10,696 nt of DNA from DATAFO01 sp046728935 (GCA_046728935.1 JBKPFS010000164.1:1-10696); one strand, 5' to 3'; positions 1 through 6,716 are shown, counted from the first letter of the stretch. Numbers and translations: made by a program. Notes: generated by a model from the sequence alone, not told the origin.

Positions 1-1
1 G

Positions 2-1354
2 TGCAAGCGGGTGATCGACGCCGCGGTCAACGTCCGCGAGAACCGGGTGCTGCTGCGCAAGCGCTGCCCGCAGCACGGCGAGTTCGAGGCGCTCGTGTAC
101 TCCGACGCGGAGCTCTACCTGGCCCAGCAGCGCTTCAACAAGCCAGGAAGTATCCCGCTCGAGTTCCAGACCGAGGTCGTCCACGGGTGTCCGCTCGACT
201 GCGGCCTCTGCCCCGACCACAAGCAGCACGCATGCCTTGGGATCATCGAGGTCAACACGGCCTGCAACCTCGACTGCCCGATTTGCTTCGCCGACTCCGG
301 TACCGGCCCGCAGGAGCATGGCTACTCGTTGAGCCTCGAGCAGGTCGAAGCGATGCTCGATTCCTTCGTCCGCGCCGAGGGCGAGCCCGAGGCGGTGCAG
401 CTCTCCGGCGGCGAGCCCTCGATCCATCCCCAGATCCTGGAGATGCTGGCCGCCGCCAGGGCGCGCAAGATCCCGCTGGTGATGCTGAACACAAACGGGA
501 TCCGTCTTGCTCGCGACCCGCGCTTCGCTCCCGCGCTGGCCGAGCTCGGCGTCCACGTGTACCTCCAGTTCGACGGCTTCGACGAGGCGACCCAGGTCGC
601 GATCCGCGGCAAGCCGCTCACAGAGGAGAAACTGCGGGCGCTCGACCGCTGCGTCGAGGCGGGCGTCAGCGTCTCGCTCGCCGCCGCGGTGGAGCATGGC
701 CTGAACGAGCACGAGGTGGGGCCAATCCTCCGCTTCGGCGTCGAGCATCCCGCGGTCACTGGCGTCTTCTTCCAGCCCGTCACCCACTCAGGTCGGTTCC
801 TGGTCGATTCCGACCCGCTCGACAAGCTCACCAACTCGGACGTGATCGAGGCGATCTGCGACCAGCTCCCGGAGTGGTTTCGCAACGAGGACTTCGTCCC
901 CGTCCCCTGCTGCTCGCCCACCTGCCGCTCGGCCACCTTCGCCCTCTACGACGACGAGGACCTCGTCCCCATCCCCCGCCTCGTCGACGTCGAGGACTAC
1001 CTCGACTACGTCACCAACCGCGCGGTCCCCGACTTCGAGGTGCGGGAGGCGCTCGAGGGCCTCTGGTCCGCGAAGGCCGCCGGGGGCTCGGGGCCGGTCG
1101 CCGAACGGCTCGAATGCGTCGCCTGCGCGACCGGGATGCCGCCGGAGCTGCGCGAGGTCGCGGCCCGTGGGTTCATGGTCGTGATCCAGGACTTCCAGGA
1201 CCCCTACACGCTCGACATCTCGAAGCTCCGCAAGTGCTGCGTGTCGGAGATCACCCCGGACGGGCGGCTGATCCCGTTCTGCGCCTACAACTCGGTCGGC
1301 TACCGCGAGCAGGTGCGCCTGGCCATGTCACAGACGAACGGTCATGGCGGCTAG
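2..1354 (+). CDS. Radical SAM protein, archaeal tetraether-lipid-synthase (Tes)-like, 5' partial
   Basis: This is a radical SAM enzyme that should cleave S-adenosylmethionine at a [4Fe-4S] cluster. Numbering from the GTG at 11, the cluster motif is C85-x3-C89-x2-C92 (ACNLDCPICF), followed by GGEP at 133-136. Extra cysteines point to auxiliary iron-sulfur sites: C60-x3-C64-x2-C67 and C75, then PCCSPTC at 299-305, C369/C372, C409/C410 and C424 (IPFCAYN). This order matches the MJ0619/Tes family, whose archaeal members join lipid chains to make tetraethers; bacterial homologues mostly lack a known substrate. The frame is open to the left edge and reads CKRVIDAAV before the GTG. That Cys looks like the second half of an N-terminal Cys pair, so the true start lies outside the window and the GTG at 11 is not the start. 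The gene overlaps the methyltransferase by 11 bases. Family call is firm; substrate is unknown. Confidence 0.85.
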   Translation, partial: CKRVIDAAVNVRENRVLLRKRCPQHGEFEALVYSDAELYLAQQRFNKPGSIPLEFQTEVVHGCPLDCGLCPDHKQHACLGIIEVNTACNLDCPICFADSGTGPQEHGYSLSLEQVEAMLDSFVRAEGEPEAVQLSGGEPSIHPQILEMLAAARARKIPLVMLNTNGIRLARDPRFAPALAELGVHVYLQFDGFDEATQVAIRGKPLTEEKLRALDRCVEAGVSVSLAAAVEHGLNEHEVGPILRFGVEHPAVTGVFFQPVTHSGRFLVDSDPLDKLTNSDVIEAICDQLPEWFRNEDFVPVPCCSPTCRSATFALYDDEDLVPIPRLVDVEDYLDYVTNRAVPDFEVREALEGLWSAKAAGGSGPVAERLECVACATGMPPELREVAARGFMVVIQDFQDPYTLDISKLRKCCVSEITPDGRLIPFCAYNSVGYREQVRLAMSQTNGHGG

Positions 1355-2135
1355 CGCCAGGATCGAGGAGCTGCTGGCCGAGGACGGGGTCGAGGTCTGC
1401 TGCGCAGCTCTGTACGAGAGCCCGGCGGTCCGGTGGCTCCTCGGCGACGAGCTTCACCCGGGCGGCGAGGCGACGACGCGGCGCTCGCTCGAGCTGATCG
1501 AGCTGCGCCCGGGCGAGCGGCTGCTCGACGTCGGCTCGGGCCCAGGGACCTCCGCGATCCTCGCCGCGCGGGACTTCGGCTGCCTCGTCGCCGGCCTCGA
1601 CTACGGCGCCAATGCGGTCCGCGGCGCGCAGGAGGCGGCCGACGCCGCCGGGCTCTGCGACCAGGTCGGCTTCGTGGCCGGGGATGCGGCCGCGCTCCCC
1701 TTCGGCGACGGCGAGTTCGACGCCGTGCTCTGCGAGTGCTCGCTGTCGACCTTCCCCGACAAGTCTCGCGCCGTCGCCGAGATGCGCCGGGTCCTGCGCC
1801 CGGGCGGGCGCGTGGCGGTCTCCGACGTGGTCGCCGATGCCGAGCGCCTCCCGGAGGGACTGCGAGGGGCGATCGCTGCGCTGGCCTGCGTCGGCGGCGC
1901 GTTGCCGCGCGAGGGCTATGAGCGCCTCCTGGCTGCGGCGGGCTTCGAGCTTCGCGCCGTCGAGTCTCACGACGCGGCAGCCGCCCGACTCGCCGAGCGC
2001 GTCGAACATCGGCTTCGCGGCGCCCGTCTGCTCGGGCTTTCGGGCGCCCGCGACCTCGTCGAGACCGTCGCCCTCGCCCGGCGGGCTCTCGCGGACGGGG
2101 TCCTGGGCTACGCGATCTTCACCGGGGTCGGCTGA
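1344..2135 (+). CDS. SAM-dependent methyltransferase (DVU_1556/ArsM-like class I)
   Basis: A 263-residue class I methyltransferase. It shows motif I LDVGSGPGT (61-69), an acidic residue at D86 after the second strand, VAGDAAALPF (111-120) and DAVLCECSLSTFPDK (126-140), then the RVLRPGGRVAVSDVVAD segment (149-165). The ECSLS block, the HPGG segment near residue 40 and the C-terminal GYAIF resemble the DVU_1556 methyltransferase family. The PDK...SDVVAD and ACVGGALP stretches also resemble arsenite methyltransferases (ArsM). Cysteines at 19, 20, 130, 132 and 182 could suit a thiol-bound or metalloid substrate, but that is inference. The ATG at 1344 lies inside the end of the radical SAM gene and has no strong ribosome-binding site, so translation is probably coupled. 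This tight linkage suggests both enzymes act on one product. The methyl acceptor cannot be told from sequence; arsenite is possible, but no other ars gene is present. Confidence 0.82.
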   Translation: MAASARIEELLAEDGVEVCCAALYESPAVRWLLGDELHPGGEATTRRSLELIELRPGERLLDVGSGPGTSAILAARDFGCLVAGLDYGANAVRGAQEAADAAGLCDQVGFVAGDAAALPFGDGEFDAVLCECSLSTFPDKSRAVAEMRRVLRPGGRVAVSDVVADAERLPEGLRGAIAALACVGGALPREGYERLLAAAGFELRAVESHDAAAARLAERVEHRLRGARLLGLSGARDLVETVALARRALADGVLGYAIFTGVG

Positions 2136-2152
2136 GGCGGTGCACGGCTATC

Positions 2153-2743
2153 GTGGCCGGCGTACTCGCGACGACCGCGCTGTGGATCACGGTCGGCGTG
2201 CTCGGCGCGGCGGTGATCGGGCTCTGCGCCGGGGCCTTCCTCCTGCTCGCCATGGGTCGGCTCCACCTCGACCTCGGGTGGGGGCGAAGTAACCACCCGC
2301 TCGGACCGATCACGGTGGAGATCGCCGCACCGCGCGAGCTGGTGTTCGAGCTCATCAGCGCGCCCTACCTTCGCCGAACGCCAGGCGATTCCGGCATCGA
2401 GGTCCTCGCCAGAGGCGACCGCCTCGCGGTCGCCGCTCACTACACGAGGGTCCACTTCTACACCGCGCGGACCGTGGAGATCGTCGAGTTCGAGCCTCCC
2501 GCGCGAGTCGGCTTCAGACACCTCGCGGGACCCGTCCCGCACGCGGTCGAGCAGTTCGCGCTCGAGCGTGGCGGCGGGGGGACGCAGCTTCGCTACAGCG
2601 GCGAGCTGGGGATCGACTTCTTCGTCCTCGGCCGAATCGCCGGCCGCCGCTGGGTGCGGCCGCAATGGGAGCGCGTGGTTCGTGAGCACCTCGACGACCT
2701 GAAGCGGCGTGCGGAGCAGCGCGCTGAGCGACACGCCAGGTGA
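2153..2743 (+). CDS. Membrane-anchored SRPBCC (START-like) protein
   Basis: A 196-residue protein with one hydrophobic helix at about residues 8-33, then a soluble domain of about 145 residues. The domain opens with GPITVEIAAPRELVFELI (51-68), the usual first strand and helix of SRPBCC/polyketide-cyclase-like folds that enclose a hydrophobic ligand. It ends in a long helix from about 165 (RRWVRPQWERVVREHL) and a basic tail. Catalytic residues cannot be named, so this may be a lipid- or hydrophobe-binding protein held at the membrane rather than an enzyme. The GTG start is 17 bases after the methyltransferase stop, preceded only by a weak GAGGCGG; no other start fits in this frame. Its position just after the radical SAM and methyltransferase genes suggests the same operon and perhaps the same lipophilic substrate, which is inference. 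The SRPBCC call is moderately firm. Confidence 0.75.
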   Translation: MAGVLATTALWITVGVLGAAVIGLCAGAFLLLAMGRLHLDLGWGRSNHPLGPITVEIAAPRELVFELISAPYLRRTPGDSGIEVLARGDRLAVAAHYTRVHFYTARTVEIVEFEPPARVGFRHLAGPVPHAVEQFALERGGGGTQLRYSGELGIDFFVLGRIAGRRWVRPQWERVVREHLDDLKRRAEQRAERHAR

Positions 2744-2818
2744 GCGATCGCCGGTCGGGGACCCTGTTCCGGACCCGAAGCCGAATCCCGGGCGCCGCCG
2801 CGTGGGTCAAAGCTTCAG

Positions 2819-3958
2819 ATGAAGCGGACGCTCTTCGCGGGCCTTCTCGCCTCCGCGCTCATCGCGGGCTGCGGCGGGGACGGCAGCGAGCGCCCGACCA
2901 CAACAGCAGTCCCCTTCAGCACCTCCGGTTGGAAGACCGACTTCTCCGAGCACGGCGTGCCCCTCGATGAGTTCATCGGCGGCGGCCCGCCCAAGGACGG
3001 GATCCCCTCCATCGATCATCCGAGGTTCGTCTCGGTCGACGAGGCGGACGAGTTCCTCGCCAGCCGCGAGCCGGTCGCGGTGGTCGAGCTGAGCGGCGAG
3101 GCCCGCGCCTACCCGCTGCAGATCCTGACCTGGCACGAGATCGTCAATGACGAGATCGCGGGCGAGCCGGTCGCTCTGACCTATTGCCCGCTCTGCAACT
3201 CGACCGTCGCCTTCCGGCGCAAGGTCGAGGGCCGCCCGGTCGAGTTCGGAACAACCGGGATGCTGCGCAACTCGGACCTCGTGATGTACGACCGGGCGAC
3301 GGAGTCGTGGTGGCAGCAGATCACCGCCGAGGCGGTCGTGGGCGAGCTGACGGGCACCAAGCTCCGGGTGCTGCCCTCGCAGATCCTGTCCTGGGCCGAG
3401 TTCGAGCGAGCGCATCCCAATGGCCGGGTTCTCTCGCGCGACACCGGTGTCGACCGCGCCTACGGCACGAACCCCTACACCGAGTACGACTCCAATCCGG
3501 ACTCGCGGCCGCTCCTCTTCCGTGGCAAGCCTGACCGCTCCCTCCCGCCAAAGGAACGGGTGGCCGCGATCAGGACCGGCGAGCGCTCGGGGGTCGTCTA
3601 TCCGTTCTCGCGGCTGAGGCGCGAGGCGCCGGTGAACGATGAGATCGACGGCCGGCCGGTGGTCGTTCTCTACGACCCGGACGTCGCCTCCGCCCTCGAC
3701 AGTTCGCTGATCTCCGAGGGACGCGACGTCGGCTCCGCGGCCGTGTTCGAGCGCACCGCCCGCGAGCGGACGCTCGACTTCGAACCCGGTCCCGACGCCG
3801 GCACCTTCCGCGACGTCCAGACGGGTTCGACCTGGGACATGAGCGGCCGCGCCGTCGCCGGCCCGCTCGCCGGCACCCGCCTTCAGCAGGTCCCCCACGA
3901 TGACCAGTTCTGGTTCGCGCTTGCGGCCTTCTTCGAGGACGCCGAGATCCGGGGCTGA
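2819..3958 (+). CDS. DUF3179 domain lipoprotein (first of a tandem pair)
   Basis: A 379-residue exported lipoprotein. A basic N-terminus and hydrophobic core end in the lipobox I-A-G-C, with the lipidated Cys at 18. The rest is a DUF3179 domain: KDGIPSIDHPRF (59-70), ARAYPLQILTWHEIVNDEIAG (about 95-115), the TYCPLCNS motif (121-128, Cys 123 and 126), then FGTTGMLRNSDLVMYD, SWWQQIT and LPSQILSW. The C-terminus holds TWDMSGRAVAGPLAGTRLQQV and DDQFWFALAAFF. DUF3179 has no established biochemical role that I know of. The invariant C-P-L-C in an exported protein suggests metal binding or thiol redox chemistry, by inference. The 75 bases upstream contain no good Shine-Dalgarno sequence, so the ATG at 2819 is chosen because it begins the signal peptide. 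It shares most core motifs with the next gene, indicating tandem duplication. Confidence 0.9.
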   Translation: MKRTLFAGLLASALIAGCGGDGSERPTTTAVPFSTSGWKTDFSEHGVPLDEFIGGGPPKDGIPSIDHPRFVSVDEADEFLASREPVAVVELSGEARAYPLQILTWHEIVNDEIAGEPVALTYCPLCNSTVAFRRKVEGRPVEFGTTGMLRNSDLVMYDRATESWWQQITAEAVVGELTGTKLRVLPSQILSWAEFERAHPNGRVLSRDTGVDRAYGTNPYTEYDSNPDSRPLLFRGKPDRSLPPKERVAAIRTGERSGVVYPFSRLRREAPVNDEIDGRPVVVLYDPDVASALDSSLISEGRDVGSAAVFERTARERTLDFEPGPDAGTFRDVQTGSTWDMSGRAVAGPLAGTRLQQVPHDDQFWFALAAFFEDAEIRG

Positions 3959-5192
3959 GCGGCACGGGTCGCTCTGGCGGTGGGCGTGGCGCATCGCGGT
4001 CGTGCTTGGAGCGACGGCGGCGGTCGCTGTGGCATTCGAGGGCGATGAGCGGGGCCAGGGGCCGACCCCGGGCGCTTCGGAGGAGGCCCGCACGCGGCCG
4101 GGAGGGATCACCGCGTCGGCCGCTCGGCACCTGCAGCCACCGAGCCCGGCAGCGCCGCGGTTCGGGTGGCACCGAACGGACTTCACCAAGCACAGCGCCC
4201 CGCTCTCGGAGTTCATCTCGGGCGGCCCGGGCAAGGATGGGATCCCGGCGATCGATCATCCGGGCTTCGTTCGACCGGCCGCGGCCGATCAGCTGCTCGA
4301 GCGGGATGCGCCGGTGGCGGTCGTCGACCTGCGCGGGCAGGCCCGGGCGTATCCGCTGGAGATCCTGATCTGGCACGAGATCGTCAACGACGAGATCGCC
4401 GGTCGCCCGGTCGTTATCACCTACTGCCCGCTGTGTAACTCGACGCTGGTCTTCGATAGGCGCGTCGGCGGACGTGCGCTTCGGTTCGGCACCACCGGCG
4501 CGCTGCGAAACGCCGACCTGGTGATGTACGACCACCAGACTCAGTCCTGGTGGCAGCAGATCACCGGCGAGGCGGTGGTCGGCAAGCTCACCGGCACGCG
4601 GCTCGAGGTACTGCCCTCGCAGATCCTCAGCTGGCGAGCGTTCAAGCGCGTTCACCCCGGGGGCGTAGTGCTCTCGTTCGACACCGGCTACGACCGACCG
4701 TACGGGCGAAACCCCTACGTCGCCTACGACGAACTTCACACGCTGCCCCCGGACCTGGACCGGGTAGACCAGATGCTGCCGCCCAAAGCGCGGGTTGCGG
4801 CCGTCCCGACGGGTCGCCGCTCGGCCGCCGTCTTCCCGTTCTCGCGCCTGCACCATGACGCTCCGGTCAACGCGAGAGCCGGAGGGCGGGCGATCGTGGT
4901 CTTCTTTGACCCCACGGTGACCTCGCCGCTCGACGAGTTCGTCATCTCCGAAAGCCGCCGCGCAGGAGCCGCGGCGGTCTTCGAGCGCGACGTCGCGGGA
5001 CGCACGCTCCGCTTCGCCCCTTCGTCCAGGCCGGGCGTCGTCGTGGACACCACCACGGGCTCCGAGTGGGACATGAGCGGCCGGGCGATCGCAGGTCCCC
5101 TGGCCGGTGCGGAGCTACGGCAGGTGACCCACGACGACCAGTTCTGGTTCGCCCTCGCAGCGTTCTACCCGCGGGCGGAGATCAGGCGATGA
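3900..5192 (+). CDS. DUF3179 domain protein with N-terminal signal anchor (second of tandem pair)
   Basis: A 430-residue paralogue of the preceding gene. It has no lipobox. A basic N-terminus is followed by a hydrophobic helix at about residues 28-46 (WAWRIAVVLGATAAVAVAF), then a Pro/Gly/Arg-rich linker to about 85, so it is probably membrane-anchored with the domain outside. DUF3179 motifs recur in order: KDGIPAIDHPGF (112-123), TYCPLCNS (Cys 176 and 179), FGTTGALRNADLVMYD, SWWQQITGEAVVG, LPSQILSW, and at the end EWDMSGRAIAGPLAG and DDQFWFALAAFY. The ATG at 3900 overlaps the end of the first paralogue by 59 bases. TTG at 3921 keeps the anchor; GTG at 4002 would remove half of it, so the upstream starts are favoured but not proven. 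Molecular function is unknown. The stop overlaps the start of a small downstream gene. Confidence 0.88.
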   Translation: MTSSGSRLRPSSRTPRSGAERHGSLWRWAWRIAVVLGATAAVAVAFEGDERGQGPTPGASEEARTRPGGITASAARHLQPPSPAAPRFGWHRTDFTKHSAPLSEFISGGPGKDGIPAIDHPGFVRPAAADQLLERDAPVAVVDLRGQARAYPLEILIWHEIVNDEIAGRPVVITYCPLCNSTLVFDRRVGGRALRFGTTGALRNADLVMYDHQTQSWWQQITGEAVVGKLTGTRLEVLPSQILSWRAFKRVHPGGVVLSFDTGYDRPYGRNPYVAYDELHTLPPDLDRVDQMLPPKARVAAVPTGRRSAAVFPFSRLHHDAPVNARAGGRAIVVFFDPTVTSPLDEFVISESRRAGAAAVFERDVAGRTLRFAPSSRPGVVVDTTTGSEWDMSGRAIAGPLAGAELRQVTHDDQFWFALAAFYPRAEIRR

Positions 5193-5323
5193 ACCGTTCT
5201 CGCCGGCGCCGGGTCTCAGGGATGGCCACCGTCCTCAACGGGCCGCTCGCCCGACTCGTCTTCAGCGCCGCGTTCCTCGGCGCGACCCTGTTTCCGTTCG
5301 CGAAGATTTGCCTCGGCTGCTAG
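5189..5323 (+). CDS. Small membrane peptide ending in CLGC (44 residues)
   Basis: The start ATG overlaps the stop of the second DUF3179 gene in an ATGA arrangement, the classic sign of translational coupling. The 44-residue product has a strongly basic start (MNRSRRRR), a hydrophobic stretch at about residues 19-37 (PLARLVFSAAFLGATLFPF) and the terminal sequence AKICLGC. This gives one short transmembrane helix, N-terminus probably inside by the positive-inside rule, with a Cys-x-x-Cys pair at the very C-terminus on the outer face. I do not recognise a family. The coupling and the shared C-x-x-C theme suggest a partner of the DUF3179 protein, for example a small redox or metal-binding subunit; this is inference. 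The main doubt is its small size. The coupling, codon pattern and sensible membrane topology argue that it is real. Confidence 0.6.
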   Translation: MNRSRRRRVSGMATVLNGPLARLVFSAAFLGATLFPFAKICLGC

Positions 5324-5469
5324 GCGAGGGAGCGACTCCTCAGGCGGCGATGCGACCGAACCTGCCGCCGACCCCGAGCGCGACGAGCAGCCGCTCGCAG
5401 GGTTTGACCCGCGAGCATCGGACGAGGATTCCGCGCGAAACGGATTCGGCCTCGGGCGGTCCTAGATAC

Positions 5470-5745
5470 GTGACCGCAACCACCTGGCGCCGGCTCAATC
5501 GAAGGCGCGACCACCGCTGGGCCGCGCCGCGGTTCTCGGACTACCTCGACGGCGAGCTGGGCGGCGACGAGGAACGGCGCCTCGCTCAGCACGAGGAGCT
5601 CTGCCACGAATGCGCGCGCCTAATGCGAACGCTCCGCGTCCTGCTCGCGATCCTGCCCTCGCTTCGGGTGCCCCCGCCTGCGACACTTGATGTCGCGGAG
5701 CGGAGGGGTGAACGCGTGCGAGCCCTGATCGAGGAGTGGAGTTGA
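5470..5745 (+). CDS. Putative zinc-finger (ZAS) anti-sigma factor, upstream copy
   Basis: A 91-residue soluble protein with a zinc-binding anti-sigma (zf-HC2/ZAS) core: FSDYLDGEL (22-30) followed by H41-x3-C45-x2-C48 (HEELCHEC), then a helix with ARLMRTLRVLLAIL. The family usually has another His just before the LSxYLDGEL segment; here that place (residue 21) is Arg, so zinc binding may rely on H15 or be altered. There is no transmembrane segment. GTG at 5470 is chosen because it gives normal family length and lines up without gaps with the second anti-sigma gene at 6389. The same frame stays open upstream to about 5308, but that part is low-complexity and unlike the family. Known ZAS proteins bind and inhibit an ECF sigma factor, and the sigma gene follows directly. 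GAGGAG at the 3' end may help translation of the sigma gene. Confidence 0.72.
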   Translation: MTATTWRRLNRRRDHRWAAPRFSDYLDGELGGDEERRLAQHEELCHECARLMRTLRVLLAILPSLRVPPPATLDVAERRGERVRALIEEWS

Positions 5746-5816
5746 GCCTCTGCCACTCGATCGCTCGGAGCTGGTTGGCGGCGAACGCCGGGGCCCGGAC
5801 TGTCACGCTTGAACGA

Positions 5817-6392
5817 ATGAGCCCCGCCGCCACAGAGGGGGAAGCCGCGCTGATCGAGCGAGCGCAGGCGGGCGACCGCGCCGCATTCGAGGAGCTAGTC
5901 CGCCGCCACGCGGACCACCTCTACGCCGTGGTCATACGCTTCGTCGCCGACGGCGCTGAGGCCGAGGAGGTCACGCAGGAGGCGTTCCTTCGCGCGTGGC
6001 GCAGCATCGGCCGCTTCGAGGGGCGCTCGCGCTTCTTCACCTGGCTCTACCGGATCGGGATCAACGAGGCCAAGAGGCGCGCCGCGCGCCGCCCGTCGGC
6101 GACCGTGGTCTCGCTCGACGACGAGCCGATCCCCGAGGCACCCGACTGGAGCGAGGCGCCCGAGACGAGGCTGCGACAGCACGATCTGCGCCGCGTGCTC
6201 GAGGAGGCGATCCGCGCCCTGCCGATCGAGTACCGGGCTCCCCTGATCCTTCGCGACGTCGAGGGCCTCTCGACCCAGGAGGCGGCCGAGGTGATGGAGC
6301 TCGGCGAAGCAGCGTTCAAGAGCCGGCTGCACCGGGCGCGCCTGGCGGTAAGACGCGCGCTCGATCAGTATTTCCTGGAGGAGGAAGGATGA
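5817..6392 (+). CDS. ECF-family RNA polymerase sigma factor
   Basis: From the ATG at 5817 this is a 191-residue sigma-70 family factor with two domains. Region 2 covers about residues 24-90, including EEVTQEAFLRAWRSIGRF and FTWLYRIGINEAKRR, which contact core polymerase and the -10 element. After an acidic, Pro-rich linker (about 97-118), region 4 runs from about 126 to 183 with ALPIEYRAPLILRDVEGLS and a helix-turn-helix ending FKSRLHRARLAVRRAL, which reads the -35 element. Length is normal for ECF sigma factors. The ATG lacks a clear ribosome-binding site. An in-frame TTG at 5742, overlapping the previous stop as TTGA and sitting 5 bases after GAGGAG, would add 25 residues and is a credible alternative. 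The gene lies between two zinc-finger anti-sigma genes and overlaps the second by ATGA, so its activity is probably held by one or both. Its regulon is unknown. Confidence 0.92.
   Translation: MSPAATEGEAALIERAQAGDRAAFEELVRRHADHLYAVVIRFVADGAEAEEVTQEAFLRAWRSIGRFEGRSRFFTWLYRIGINEAKRRAARRPSATVVSLDDEPIPEAPDWSEAPETRLRQHDLRRVLEEAIRALPIEYRAPLILRDVEGLSTQEAAEVMELGEAAFKSRLHRARLAVRRALDQYFLEEEG
6377..6388 (+). promoter_or_regulatory. Strong ribosome-binding site for the downstream anti-sigma gene
   Basis: GGAGGAGGAAGG lies inside the last codons of the sigma gene and runs directly up to the ATG at 6389. AGGAGG sits 4 bases before the start. It fixes the start of the anti-sigma gene and suggests efficient production of the inhibitor alongside the sigma factor. 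Confidence 0.75.
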
Positions 6393-6646
6393 TCCGACGT
6401 TTCCTTGCCAGGCGCAGATACATGCGCGAGCATCGCTGGACGCACGCGCACCTCTCCGAGTACGTCGACCAGGAGCTTCGGCCCGGCGATGTCACGCGCG
6501 TCGAGGCCCACGTCGGGATCTGCCCGCACTGCCGCCGGGTGCTGGCGACGCTGCGGCGCACGCTGGAGGGCCTGCGGTCGCTCGGGGACCAAGGCGCGCC
6601 CGGGGTCGCGGATGCGGTCATCGAGCGCCTGCGGCACGAGCCCTGA
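6389..6646 (+). CDS. Putative zinc-finger (ZAS) anti-sigma factor, downstream copy
   Basis: An 85-residue soluble protein with a complete ZAS/zf-HC2 core: H19 and H21 before LSEYVDQEL (22-30), then H41-x3-C45-x2-C48 (HVGICPHC) and the helix RRVLATLRRTLEGLRSL. Known members bind ECF sigma factors, and loss of zinc on oxidation can release the sigma. The start overlaps the sigma stop as ATGA, the usual sigma/anti-sigma coupling. The protein aligns without gaps to the upstream copy at 5470: H15-R-W, S23, Y25, D27, E29-L30, H41, C45 and C48 fall at identical positions, with roughly 38% identity over residues 11-65 by eye. No transmembrane segment is present, so a cytoplasmic thiol signal is more likely than an envelope one. 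This copy keeps the His that the other lacks and is the better candidate for the functional inhibitor. Confidence 0.82.
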   Translation: MIRRFLARRRYMREHRWTHAHLSEYVDQELRPGDVTRVEAHVGICPHCRRVLATLRRTLEGLRSLGDQGAPGVADAVIERLRHEP

Positions 6647-6671
6647 ACCCCTGGTCGCGCCTGGCCGGGGT
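6647..6671 (+). terminator. Possible weak terminator hairpin between convergent genes
   Basis: Just after the anti-sigma stop, ACCCC and GG (with one bulged T) can pair with CC and GGGGT, giving a stem of about 7 pairs with a 10-base loop. There is no T-run, so it is not a classical intrinsic terminator. It lies in the 70-base gap between convergent genes where termination is expected. In DNA this GC-rich such a hairpin could be chance. Confidence 0.22.
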
Positions 6672-6716
6672 CGACGACTGGCAGCTCCCGCTCGAGCGGC
6701 CGGCGCTGCGTCCGCG

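Noticed and set aside
1..1497. Long plus-strand open frame starting at position 1
   Set aside because: It is an Arg/Pro/Gly-rich shadow of the radical SAM gene in another frame, produced by high GC content, with no recognisable domain.
2740..2970. Short plus-strand frame beginning GTG at 2740, overlapping the SRPBCC stop
   Set aside because: The overlap looks like coupling, but the product is low-complexity, runs into the DUF3179 signal peptide in another frame and has no domain or helix.
2807..4856. Two long overlapping minus-strand open frames (2807-4234 and 3570-4856)
   Set aside because: They lie opposite the DUF3179 genes and resemble each other only because the genes beneath them are paralogues. 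Composition is typical of antisense GC-rich frames.
5404..5432. TTGACC followed about 17 bases later by GATTCC, as a promoter for the first anti-sigma gene
   Set aside because: The -35 match is fair but the -10 is poor, and a promoter here is not needed if the genes form one transcript.
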